This document shows positions 55,089-64,000 of a stretch of 64,000 bases of DNA, one piece after another; position 1 is the first letter of the stretch; each line of letters begins with the position of its first letter. The translations under genes were made by a program, and so were the position numbers. The stretch is taken from positions 16,740,001 through 16,804,000 of the forward strand of contig CM075103.1 of the NCBI GenBank assembly GCA_037576195.1, given 5' to 3'. The DNA is from Phytoseiulus persimilis (Eukaryota; Arthropoda; Arachnida; Mesostigmata; Phytoseiidae). The notes beneath the pieces are model-generated. The model ran no database searches. It saw only the letters and a list, made by a program, of their open reading frames with translations, and was not told the DNA's origin.

Positions 55089-56266
55089 ATGGAAATCGGG
55101 GCGCAAGAGGGCGCGCAAGAAGATGGAGACCGTGACGTAAGAGGGCGCAGCGATCTAGTTCGAGCTTCATTTTGGAAGGAAAAGAGAGCAACGGTCTTTT
55201 CTGTTTCGAACTTCGTCGGAGACACACGCATCCGCGACATGGAATTCTGCAGAGCCTGCGGCGACAATAGGCATCAGACAGGTTTCTCGGCCTGCGCGGC
55301 CCTGAGGGCAACATGCTTCTTGTGTCGGAGAGTGGGCCATTTCGGAAGATTATGCCCGGAGCGACCTCCAGTGGGAAGATCCAGGGCTGTGTAACAAGTG
55401 GAGCCACGAGGTGAAGCCTCTGCGACGGCGAGGGAGCAGGAAGAGGATCCCGTTCGCACCACGGAGGAGAACGGGGCACCGGAGGAACAAGTGCAGGAGC
55501 AAGCGGAGGCGACGGCGACACCGGAGGCTATAGATGATCTCTCTAGAAGGTTGGTGGAGATCCTGACGTGTCCGATCTGTCTCGAGGTGGCTGGACCCCA
55601 GGTGCTGCAATGCATCAACGGTCACGGGGTCTGCTCGCAGTGTCGGGCTCGGTTGGACAGGTGCGCACAGTGTCGGACGCCGTTGGAAGAGGGAGTCCAG
55701 AGAAATCGCGCAGTCGAGGCGCTGGCCACGGGGATGACTTTCCCTGCCGACATGAAGAGTTTGGGTGCGTAGAGCGGCCCGACTGGCAGCAGAAGGCGTC
55801 GCACGAGCGGGAGTGCCGGATGAGAGGGACGGAGTGCCCGCTTCGCGAAGATGAGTGTCGTTGGCGAGGACCTAGCACGAAAGTCGGAGCACACGCCGAA
55901 GGACGACACAGGTGCATCATGATTCAGGCGGATGCGCAGACGGAGTTCCCAATGCGTAGAATGAGGCGGCCGAACTACGAGGCCAGATGGATCTGGACCC
56001 AGCACGAGGAGTGGGTGGTGCTTAGAGTCATGGTGGAGGCTGCCTTCGACCTGGAACCGCAATTGGTTCCAAGCCTGATGGTGCTGGGAACGGAGGAGCG
56101 AGCGTCAGCATTTCGAGGGCGCATTTCGGTCATGACGGCCCAAACGCAATTGATTTGGGAAGGGACGCCGTTGAGTTCCGATGTCGAGGTCCGGGAAGCG
56201 GTCCAAGCCGGGTGCGGCTTCTACATCGACGGGCGAGCTGTTGCCAAACCCGCTCGGGATCCTTGA
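55089..56266 (+). CDS. gag-type zinc knuckle - RING - SIAH E3 ligase fusion, copy 2
   Basis: ATG 55089, 50 bases after the LTR. Segment 1 has two knuckles, CRACGDNRHQTGFSAC and CFLCRRVGHFGRLC (C-x2-C-x4-H-x4-C), as in retrotransposon gag. One in-frame TAA (55392) separates it from segment 2 in the same frame, which holds a RING with C-x2-C-x10-C-x3-H-x2-C-x2-C-x6-C-x2-C, the SIAH spacing. Segment 3, in the -1 frame to 56266, has FPCRHEEFGC and the full double finger C-x6-C-x11-H-x3-C-x6-C-x6-C-x11-H-x4-H, then a SINA substrate-binding region (LMVLGTEERASAFRGRI, LIWEGTPLS). TTTCCCT at 55739-55745 is placed so that a -1 slip gives exactly T-F-P-C-R-H. SIAH proteins ubiquitinate partners; here the target is unknown. 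It could be a recoded retroelement gene or a decaying one. Confidence 0.7.
55739..55745 (+). promoter_or_regulatory. candidate -1 ribosomal frameshift heptamer T TTC CCT
   Basis: Fits X XXY YYZ in the RING reading frame. Slipping by -1 places the next codon (TGC) in the frame of the SIAH finger, and the 0 frame ends at a TAG 25 bases later. A clear downstream stem was not established by eye; gtgcg (55765) and cgcac (about 55800) could pair across a long loop. The heptamer is not conserved in copy 1. Confidence 0.4.
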
Positions 56267-56880
56267 GGGAAGACACTGGTTGTTGGTCTACTGGCCGCAG
56301 CCGCCTGTCCGGAGTCCGCAAAGCGAACCTGGTTAAAGATTTGCAAGCGTATCGCTCGCGCCGTGCGCGTGTCGCTCACGGTCGGCTTGCAACTTGTGTG
56401 TTGTCGGCTGTTCGCAGACAGTCGACCACACCACAGTGATGTTCGCTTCACGAAGCCGACGTGCAACGTTGGCTCGTTTATTTCGGATGGACAGAGATGC
56501 ACTCTCGGCTCTCTATCCGCTGGCCGTAATACTACTCTACATAGTAGCGTTTCTGGAACGCTAAGGACGAAACTCCACGGTCTCCGGAGAGACCTTGGAA
56601 GATTCCGCAACACGAGCGATGATACGGCTCGACAATCCGCATCGCATCAATCGAAAGGATTCAACAATAAAACTATTGTGACAGATTGGTGTACGCTTGC
56701 GCACAACTAGAGTCATTATTCAGATAGGTAATTTCTACTAGGGTTAGCTAGGCTCAGAGAGTTCCAGGTCAGCATATGCCAGGAGGCTTAACGACTAGGG
56801 TAGCATGGTCGAATGCAACAGCCAGCTGGATTCTGGAGGAGAGCTAGCTAGATAGAATAGTCTCTGGAGATGCGTGTCGG
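56267..56880. other. no gene; possible LTR-like segment
   Basis: From about 56281 (TGTTGGTCTAC) to about 56705 a segment with a GCCGCAGCCGCC box like LTR family C, and an AATAAA at about 56664. It lies within the stretch that is absent from copy 1 of the SIAH-like locus. Homology to copy 1 resumes at 56887. It may be a further LTR, but the ends are not confirmed. Confidence 0.25.
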
Positions 56881-56886
56881 GAGCGG

Positions 56887-56960
56887 CAATGCCGGCGGAT
56901 CGACATAGGAAAGGGGGGCGGCGTTGACGGGAGAAGCCGCCAGTAGCTAGGAGGAGAGGA
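56887..56960 (+). repeat. tail segment shared with SIAH-like copy 1
   Basis: caatgccggcggatcgacat and agaagccgccagtagcta occur in the same order at 20660-20722. In copy 1 this follows the SIAH finger directly, so it marks the sequence downstream of the common ancestral gene. Confidence 0.6.
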
Positions 56961-57071
56961 AGAGAGAGCCGTGAACGGCGTGGAGGACCATGGCTGCCCA
57001 TCGAGGAGCCGGTCGAGAAGAAGTGAGATAAAGAGAAGTTGAACTATAAGTTCACTGTCCCTCTTCCCTGA

Positions 57072-58880
57072 GTGAATCCAGGTATAGGTCCCCATCGGCC
57101 TGTTACACATCGAAAATCGTACGAACTCGCGGGTTACCCTTCCCGAAGGAATGACGGCGGCGACAGCAACACCATCGGCAGAAAACCGAACCCAACACTT
57201 TGCGCCGCGATACAAAACGACGACCAAGAAGAAACAGCCACCATAGATCATGCAATCGAAGAGGTGAACGCCGCCATTAACAGGAACCTGCATCCGGACG
57301 AGAGGAAACCAATTCGAGATATCATAGCGTCGGTTCCAAAACTGCTACTGAGGAAAAACGATCCTCCAAGATGAACTTATCTGGTCTCGCACAACATCAT
57401 CACAGTGGACCACGCACCAGTGAGGGGCCGATACTCGCCGGCCGAAAGAGACTAGATCAACACAGAAGTCAACAGAGTGCTAGAACAAGGCTTGGTCCAG
57501 CCCTCCGCAAGCCCTTGGACCAGCCCGATCGTACTCGTCAAGAAAGAGAACGGCGAGACAAGGTTCTGCGTGGACTACCGCGAGCTGAACAAAATAACGA
57601 CACGCGACGGCTACCCTCCACCAAGAATCGATGATGCGCTTGGTTGCCTTGCAGAGTCGAGGACGCTAGAAGAACACAACCGGCGTCTCACGGAGATCCT
57701 GAGATGTCTCGATCAAGCCAATCTGTCGCTGAACTTTTCCAACACTCGTACTATAGAAAATTCATGGAAAACTTCTCGAAGATCGCAGCTCCACAGAACA
57801 GTCTCCTCAAGGACGGCGTGAAGTGATGCTGAACGAAAATTATGCGATCCTCAGCTCAAGGATTTCCGAACCGTCGATCCACCAGTGACCTCGCTAACAA
57901 CGAACCAGCACGTTCCAGCATCAGAACACCTGCGAATAAACTCGATCTCGCTGAGTTCCCTCGCTCAAGCAGAAGAAGACGATCCATCGCTGGACAGAAT
58001 AAGAGAGATAGCCGAACGATCCAGTACGCTCGAGACCGTCCCGGGGATCCTCTACAAAAGGTACTCCTCAAGGACCGGTGACTAAATGTTGCTCGTCCTT
58101 CCCTAACCCATGAGAACCGAGGCCCTGGAAGCGGTGCACACATCGAAAGGCGCTGGACATCACGGGAAACTCGTGCAGAAGTACCATTGGACTTCTGCAT
58201 AACGAGACTCGGAGAACTTCGTAAAGAGATGCACGAAGTGCCAGCTACGGAAGAACGATCCAGCGAAATCCGGCCAACTCAAGCACATGGAGACACCGAA
58301 CATACCGTTCCACACGGTAGGGAACGACTGGGTCTCTTTCGACCCCACCAGCAAAGGGAACCGAGTCATTGCAACGGCAATCCGCCCGTCAAAATTCCTG
58401 GTCGCCAGAGCTCTACCGGACGGCTCCGCGGAGCAGGTAGCAAATTTTCTGGTCCAAAATGTGATCTTGCAGCCCGGCGCACCAAGGGTGCTGATCAGCG
58501 GCCAGGGGAAGGCGTTCCTGTCGAAAACCATCGAGCAGGTGAGCAGGCGAGTTGGTAGGAGCCACAGGAAAACGAGTACAAACCATTCAGCAACCAATGG
58601 CCTGACAGAACGGTCCGGAGCGAAACTACAACACCGACTAGATGCAGCCAGGGATCTTCCTCGGCCCATTCAAAATGGGAGAGCAGAAAGGACCGGAGAC
58701 ATCCCTGATCATACCTTAATACGGGGCACAACTACTGGGACCGAGAACAAAAGCACATGTGTTGCACTCTTCGGAACCGCCCCGACAATTGGACCCAACA
58801 CCCGTCGATCCAGCACCCGTCGACTCAGCCCGGAAGGACATTGCAGGAGAACACTGAAGATATTCCAGGAGGGGCCATAG
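57072..58880 (+). pseudogene. Ty3/gypsy pol remnant (RT to integrase)
   Basis: In shifting frames: LHPDERKPIRDIIASVPKLL; VDHAPVRGRYSPAERD; VLEQGLVQPSASPWTSPIVL, VKKENGETRFCVDYRELNKIT and GYPPPRIDDAL (RT fingers). Then a deletion to HNRRLTEILRCLDQANLSLN and YYRKFMENFSKIAAPQNSLL (RT end), so the catalytic Y-x-D-D block is missing. After about 57880 a short linker (DDPSLDRIREI) and an integrase: KRCTKCQLRK, FHTVGNDW, ARALPDGSAEQVANFLVQNV, GAPRVLISGQGKAFLS and TNGLTERSGAKLQHRL. The catalytic aspartates are replaced in places. It ends before the family B LTR at 58960, as expected for the end of pol. Confidence 0.75.
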
Positions 58881-58959
58881 ACGACCTGAAATCCTGGCAG
58901 AAACAGATCAGCTAGCAGCCGGCAAGAACCGGGTCGGTTCTTCATTTGTGAAGGGGTCA

Positions 58960-59217
58960 TGTAGGATTGTAAATGATCTCGCTCCATGTGACGCTAGCCC
59001 TAGGTATCACATATTCGTTGTTTCCACCGCCAGTAGAGAGCGCGCCAGGCACTCCACAGAAGGTGGTGCGAGGGCGGAATCGGAAAGGAGGATTGGAAGT
59101 TGAGGATAGATAGAGAACAGAGAGACACTCTGCTTCTGGCCAAGGCTCGGTGAGGTCGCGAGAGCGTTAGCCACCCGAGACCCTTACGAGAGTAATAAAC
59201 GAGGTATTGTGAAAACA
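58960..59217 (+). repeat. LTR family B (3' LTR)
   Basis: TGTAGGATTGTAAATGATC...TATTGTGAAAACA with an AATAAA at about 59193. Preceded by a purine stretch (gtgaaggggtca) that could be the polypurine tract and by the same AACCGGGTCGGTT hairpin as at 32283. The matching 5' LTR copy is at 29064. Confidence 0.75.
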
Positions 59218-59507
59218 TCCCCTAGACCATCCTCACAATATGTCCCGAGCGCTCCACTGGAAACTCGAACTCCCTTGAATCAGAGGCATCGCGACGAGAA
59301 TGTGGCGATGTACTGCGGTGAGAGGGAGTTGTCACAAAGTCTCAAGTTCTCTTGCGGCGTAGTTACCATTTCCCTGCAAGACGTTTGAGTCGGACTTGTT
59401 CAGTCGGAGCTCGATAACTCAGTCGTCCTCTGTGACTGAGTTGGATCGAGTCGATTCAAACAAATAGTTCTCCGTTGATCACCTTTCCTCTAGTCAGCGA
59501 GTTCATA
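59218..59507. other. no recognised gene
   Basis: Sequence between the family B LTR and the hAT relic. It may include the 5' untranslated part of that hAT copy. Confidence 0.3.
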
Positions 59508-60690
59508 ATGGCGGAGAAAGTTCCGGTTTCTGCAGGGAAACACCAACTGTACGTGGATCATTTCGGAGTCGACATCTTCAGCACTGACGGAGAGATCATG
59601 TTTTGTGACCTGCGCAGAAAGTCGGTGAATGCTTCCGGGAATTATCATGTGAAGCAGCACATAAGTTCCTTGGAACACTCGAGTCGAGTTCGTCTCAGAA
59701 GAGAGGCGGGAGTTGAAACCGAACGATTGAGCCCCGTCCCGCTAACGCAACGTGAAAGCAACTTCAGTATGGAGCTGTGTCGCATGCTCGAAGAATCAAA
59801 CATTCCACTGTAGAAAGTTGAGCATGTCTCCTTCCGGGATTCCATTGAGAAGATTCCCGGAAACGGGCTCCAAAATCCCACAACACGGCGCAAAACATAC
59901 CTGAGGGAATCCTACGTAGGCTACATTTTGAGTATTCAACGCTCAATGGGATACAAAAAGATTTTGGTTGCTGTGGACGAAACAATGGATGTGAAGGGGC
60001 AATTCGTCGTGAATACTGTTGTTGGTTGCCTCATGCTTGGAAATCGACCACCCCAATGCTGCTCATTTGCGAGATAGTGGAGAAGACAGATCACTCGACA
60101 ATTGCGCAAGCTGTCACCAACACCCTCAGTTTGCTCTGCTCGGGTGGAAACCGCCATGAGAACGTCCTCTTTTTTGTGAGCGATGCAACTCCCCATATGA
60201 AGAAAATCGGCGGGGCTCTGAAGATTTAGTTTCCCAGGCTTCTGCGTGTCACATGCATTGCTCATGGTGTGCACCGTGTGTGCGAGGAAGTTCGCGTTTC
60301 ATTCCCAGAAGTGGACTCCTCGGTTTCGAATCTGAAGTAAATCTTCCTCAAATGTCCATCGCGCATCCAGGTCTTCAGATCGATCGCCCCGAAAATTCCG
60401 CTCCCACCCGAGCCAGTTCTCACGCATTGGGACATTTGGGTTTCAGCTGCGTTATACTTCGCGGAACACTTCGAGGAAGTCCGAGCCGTTGTCTATGCAA
60501 TCGATAGCGACGACGCAGCCGCCGTCCGGAAAGCCCAAGAGCTCTTCCGTGAAAGCGGGTTGAAATTCAATCTAAGCTCCTTCGCATCAATTTTTTCGGG
60601 ATTCCCGAACTGCTTGCAGCAACTCGAATGCAGCAACCTCTCGACAACACTTCGCTCGTTTCGGAGAGCATAAGAGGATGCATCAGTTCT
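59508..60690 (+). pseudogene. hAT transposase relic (second hAT lineage)
   Basis: ATG 59508. First frame: MFCDLRRKSVNASGNYHVKQHISSLEH, a BED-like finger with one cysteine lost; then, after a stop at 59811, RESYVGYILSIQRSMGYKKILVAVDETMDVKGQFVVNTVVGCL, the hAT V-D-E-T-x-D-x-x-G-R block (first catalytic aspartate). In other frames follow NVLFFVSDATPHMKKIGGALK (second aspartate region), CIAHGVHRVCEEVR, and W-D-I-W-VSAALYFAEHFEEVRAVV. This is unlike the family at 20.8, 22.9 and 44.3 kb and resembles the hAT lineage with a CGG-binding-protein-like finger. Several stops; inactive. Confidence 0.7.
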
Positions 60691-60829
60691 GCATCTCTGG
60701 TGCTCTAAGCTCTAGTGATCACCAACAGTGAAACATCTATAACAGTGCCGACGAGGACATCAAACCTGCACGACCATCCCAGGACGATGAAGTGAAACAA
60801 CATCGACACCATGGCGTACACAGAACAAG

Positions 60830-61110
60830 ATGTCTAACGAATTGTTTCAACAGCAGTTCGCGGGGCACTCAACAACGCTCCTCGAACGAGAAGTTCCACC
60901 ACAGCACATACCATCGTGGACAATCTGAATCCAAGGATCCTCCGTTTATCGTACAACGAAGAACAAAACAACTCGTTCCAGAAATGGTACAATCGCTGCC
61001 TATCCATCCTACAATCAGAAGGAGCAGCCTTGGCCGACATCGATAAAGTCAGATTCATCGTGAGTAAACACACTGCAAATGAGTACAATACGTTTGAAAA
61101 TACATAAAAT
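60830..61110 (+). pseudogene. gypsy gag N-terminal fragment
   Basis: NNSFQKWYNRCLSILQSEGAALADIDKVRFIVSKHTANEYNTFEN fits the first gag block of a Ty3/gypsy element (F-x-x-W...R-F...L...G...R-x-x-x-L...Y). It stops at 61105. The following gag piece begins with another N-terminal block, so two gag copies of different types are probably joined here. Confidence 0.45.
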
Positions 61111-61210
61111 CGTAGTGTGGATCGTACGCTGGAGACGCCTCGCATGTAGACGAGAGAAGAGGGGAACTCCGGAGGGAAGGGCACACAGCGCCTAGTGTCG
61201 GTGCTGGTAT

Positions 61211-62110
61211 ATGAGGCAAAACCCGGGAATAGAGCATTCCTACAGCATCTGGGCGAGCTCCCCATTCCGTGGGAGGACTGTATTGAAGATTTCGAGACGT
61301 ATCTTTCGACCCGGGGCGACACCGACGATTGACTGTGGACCGAAAGGTAGCCCCGCTGCGCTACAGTCTCGAGAGGGAAGGACGCGCGCAGTATCCGGCG
61401 ATACTTGCGCGAGCGTGTCCCACAGAGCGGGGAAGCGGGAGAAGGAGACGAGTTCGCGAGGGCGATCGCACGACTCAGACGCCGACTCGAATCCGGAAAG
61501 CGATTGGCGGCCGCGTGGCTCGATTTCTTGAAACGCAGTCAACAGCCGGTCGAATCGTCGCGCGACTTCGCCGGAGCCCTCCGGATGCTCTGAAACAAAT
61601 GCGAATCGCCGATGTGGCTGGACGGCGCCATTGTGACGCAACTGACGGTACACACGACGAGCACCGCAGCTTGTAAGGAGCTCATGAGCACGCGGAACAG
61701 ACAAGTTCGTAGATATCTTGACCAAGGCCGCTCGAGCGGAGAGAAACATCGAGGAAGCGACGGAATTCGGGAAAACAACCGGACAGGCAGCGAATTTGAA
61801 TCGGGTAAGCCGAGCGGCGATTTCTGCGAGTCACCTAGGAACGCCGAACTCGGAGCATCGCCGATGAGGTGCCGACGCTGTGACAGCAATCGCCACGAGA
61901 CGCAGTCCACCAAGTGCCCCGCGCGGCGGGCCGAGTGCAGGAAGTGCAAGGAAACCGGACATTTCGCTCGCGTTTGTGGAAGGGAGGACGGAAGGGGAGT
62001 CAACTTGGTAAATCTTCTCACGAAGCCGATCATGATACCGCTGGAATCGTGGTACAGCGTTGCAGAATAATGGGACGCCGCAGTCCAGAGGAACCAGCGA
62101 AACACTCAGT
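61211..62110 (+). pseudogene. Ty3/gypsy gag with two zinc knuckles
   Basis: Starts with LPIPWEDCIEDFETYLSTRG (gag P-x-x-W-x-x-x-x-x-x-F-x-x-Y), then KVAPLRYSLEREGRAQY, SRDFAGALRML, FVDILTKAARAERNIEEATEFG and the knuckles CRRCDSNRHETQSTKC and CRKCKETGHFARVC. The parts are in different frames, so it is decayed. The two-knuckle arrangement is the same as in the SIAH fusion at 55089, which supports a gag origin for that part. Confidence 0.65.
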
Positions 62111-62123
62111 ACGATAATAAACT

Positions 62124-62660
62124 GATTCCGATCTGTCAGTTGAGTTCTCAGCCATTAGGTAGAGAGATTACATTCCGGGCACAGATGGGCAGCGACGAAG
62201 GGGACGCCAGGATTAATAGGTCAGAGCTGCAAGACGCCAGGTATGTGCTGAGGGCGTTTAGCGGAAATCTCGTAAGGTTTCTGGGTACGTTGCAAACAGG
62301 GGTGACGTTTGGACAGCAGGCGGCCAGATGTATCTTCTGTGTGGTGAACGAGGGTCGATCACTCTTGGGAAAAGATATTCTGAGGGAACTCAGAGCGAAA
62401 TCGATTGCAACAGTGGAGCGGTGGAGATCAATCCAGTGAATAAGAGGACGGCCGAAAAGAGATTCACGGCTGTTTTCTCGAGTAGCCTGGGTCAGGTCAA
62501 AGGGTTCGAACATCGTGTAAAATGAAAAAAAAGGATGTCGTCCGGTGCAGCAAAGAATGAGAGGACTGCCGTTGACAGTAAGAGATGCCGTGCGGGAGGA
62601 AATTGTGAAAGGGTCCCGGCCATTAAGGCTAGGCCATCGGCCCCTTGGATTTTGCACTAC
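62124..62660 (+). pseudogene. gypsy protease end and start of RT region
   Basis: In one frame: VLRAFSGNLVRFLGTLQTGVTF...CIFCVVNEGRSLLGKDILREL (the C-terminal half of the aspartic protease, with L-L-G-x-D). After a frame change: FTAVFSSSLGQVKGFEHRVK and then RMRGLPLTVRDAVREEI, the segment leading into gypsy reverse transcriptase. The active-site D-T/S-G is not visible. RT does not follow. Confidence 0.55.
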
Positions 62661-62844
62661 TTTCGACAAAAACTGGTCAACTTTAAATGCTCATATCTCG
62701 GCTCCTAGATGGGTTACAGCGCTGATCGAGTTATTTTGGGAAAATTCAGGAGAGCTATCGAATGCATACATGTTTGAATCGAAGGTGAACGCATACTTTC
62801 GAAATCGATGAATTCGAGACAGATGCGAAAATAGATAGCGTCGA

Positions 62845-64000
62845 GTGCGCACTCTGGAATTGGGCTGGATCGAAGATTCATTGAGAGATGTCGGTGAACC
62901 GGGTATTGTGAAGGTAGCCTTCATGATGGCGGAGGGCAGGGTAGCACTGCTAAAGGGGGAATGGTTCATTCACGTCTCCACCCACAGGCTGGAGCTGTTG
63001 GGTGCTATTGTTGCCACCAGAATCGCAAAGAGAGCAGGCGAGGCGGTGGTTGTTCCTTTTGTGTCGGTGAATTTCAGGTGCGACAACGCGTGTGTCCTAG
63101 CCTGTATTAGAGATCGACCGGAGCGTAGGAAGAGCGTGAAGAATCGCATGAGGGAAATCCAGAGTAGTTCGGAAACACGGCAGTGGAGATATATCAGAAC
63201 AGCGGACAATCAGGCCGATCTTGTCTCGAGATTTTCAGCGCTCGATACGGCGGAACTCAGAAGGTTCTGGTTGTCGGGACCGAGCTGGTTGGGCACTGTT
63301 GGAATGCCTCAGAGTCATTCGTTGAACCCAGACGAGTTCGAGCGGGAGGTTGAGAACGAGAGAGGGTCTCAGTGTTTTGTCGGCGCGATCGCGGCAAGCA
63401 CAGGGCCTCCAACCATACCCTTGGTCTAGTCATGGGCGAAATCAATGAGAATCTTGGCGTGCATTTTTCGATGGAGAAGGTACAGGACGGCCCTCAAACC
63501 ACAGTGCCTACAGTCGGTAACGGCGCCGGAATGGCGAGCTACAGAGTGGGTGGTGTTCAGACGAGTGCAACATCATCACTTTTAGGCAGAACTCAATCAG
63601 GGGCTGAAGAATTTATCGGAAAAGAGCGAAACCTTCCACTATAGCCCATTTCTAGATGCTAAAGGACTCATTAGGTGTCGCTCGCGGTTGAGTAATCTCA
63701 AAGATGTCACGTTCGACGTCAAGAATCCGGTGATTCTCCCGGGAGAGAACGAGGTGGTAGCGGCATGCGCTCGGTGGACGCATGAGCAGTTCTGTCTGCA
63801 GGCCGGCGCGGCGCGAGGGATTCTATAGCGGTTAAGGAGGCGGTTTCTCGTGCTGAGAGCACGTCTCGCCGCTAGCAAGGTGCTGTCGGCGTGTCGCGTG
63901 TGCAATCGTTTTAAAACGTGACCCGCGGCTGAAGAGATGCCGGACCTGCCCGGGTTCAGAGGGTGTCCTCCCGTTTCCCCGAGACCGTTTACCCGAACCC
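62845..64000 (+). pseudogene. Bel/Pao RNase H and integrase zinc region, running off the end
   Basis: 62845-63429: HRLELLGAIVATRIAKRAG, FRCDNACVLACI, VKNRMREIQSSSETRQWRYI, DNQADLVSR and LRRFWLSGPSWLG, the RNase H-like part of Bel/Pao pol in the right order (P-R-L-E-L-x-G-A, W-x-D-S-x-x-V-L, F-V-x-N-R-x-x-E-I, N-P-A-D-x-x-S-R-G, W-x-x-G-P-x-W-L). About 63625-63920: FLDAKGLIRCRSRLSN, VILPGENEVV, WTHEQF and SACRVCNRF, the H...H...C-x2-C integrase zinc finger. A stop (about 63826) and frame changes show decay. The integrase core would lie beyond the right edge. Confidence 0.7.

Noticed and set aside
57072-58880. Endogenous retrovirus with envelope
   Set aside because: Only gypsy-type RT and integrase motifs are visible; no envelope-like signal peptide or membrane segment was seen in the window.

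Overview
The window looks like a transposon-rich piece of an animal, most likely arthropod, nuclear genome. Evidence seen: no bacterial-style operons; GT..AG introns with pyrimidine tracts; and remnants of Bel/Pao, Ty3/gypsy and Ty1/copia LTR retrotransposons, hAT, Tc1/mariner (maT-type), MULE, PIF1/Helitron-helicase and RAG1/Transib-like elements. Base composition is close to balanced and CpG is not depleted. A mite is a possible host, but that is only an inference. No host gene is certain; the best candidate is a small two-exon gene at 43108-43551.

Layout. 0.2-1.1 kb: antisense Bel/Pao gag-protease remnant. 1.1-17.1 kb: long stretch with no recognisable coding homology. 17.8-23.5 kb: LTR fragments, a decayed RAG1/Transib-like C-terminus (18.5-19.2), a gypsy fragment followed by a degenerate zinc-knuckle/RING/SIAH-like gene (19.4-20.7), and two hAT fragments. 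23.5-33.1 kb: pieces of three LTR families, a PIF1-like helicase fragment, a 28-bp minisatellite, a gypsy gag region with a nested MITE. 33.1-42.7 kb: a copia relic into whose reverse transcriptase gene a full MULE inserted (33575-38008, 8-bp target duplication, inverted arrays of a 17-bp unit), and further downstream a decayed mariner (38107-40048); a second copia fragment follows.

43.8-52.7 kb: a hAT transposase gene was split by a maT-type mariner with about 740-bp inverted repeats; then about 4.16 kb (the 5' hAT half plus most of the mariner) was tandemly duplicated almost without change. Both mariner copies keep an identical, uninterrupted 377-residue DD37D transposase.

52.8-64 kb: gypsy integrase and a full LTR (54662-55039), immediately followed by the most unusual locus: gag-type zinc knuckles linked to a complete-looking SIAH/SINA E3 ubiquitin ligase (RING, double SIAH zinc finger, substrate-binding domain). 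The RING and the SIAH finger lie in frames offset by -1, and a perfect X XXY YYZ heptamer sits exactly at the transition. Then come gypsy pol with its 3' LTR, a hAT relic, a gypsy gag-protease and a Bel/Pao RNase H-integrase fragment running off the end.
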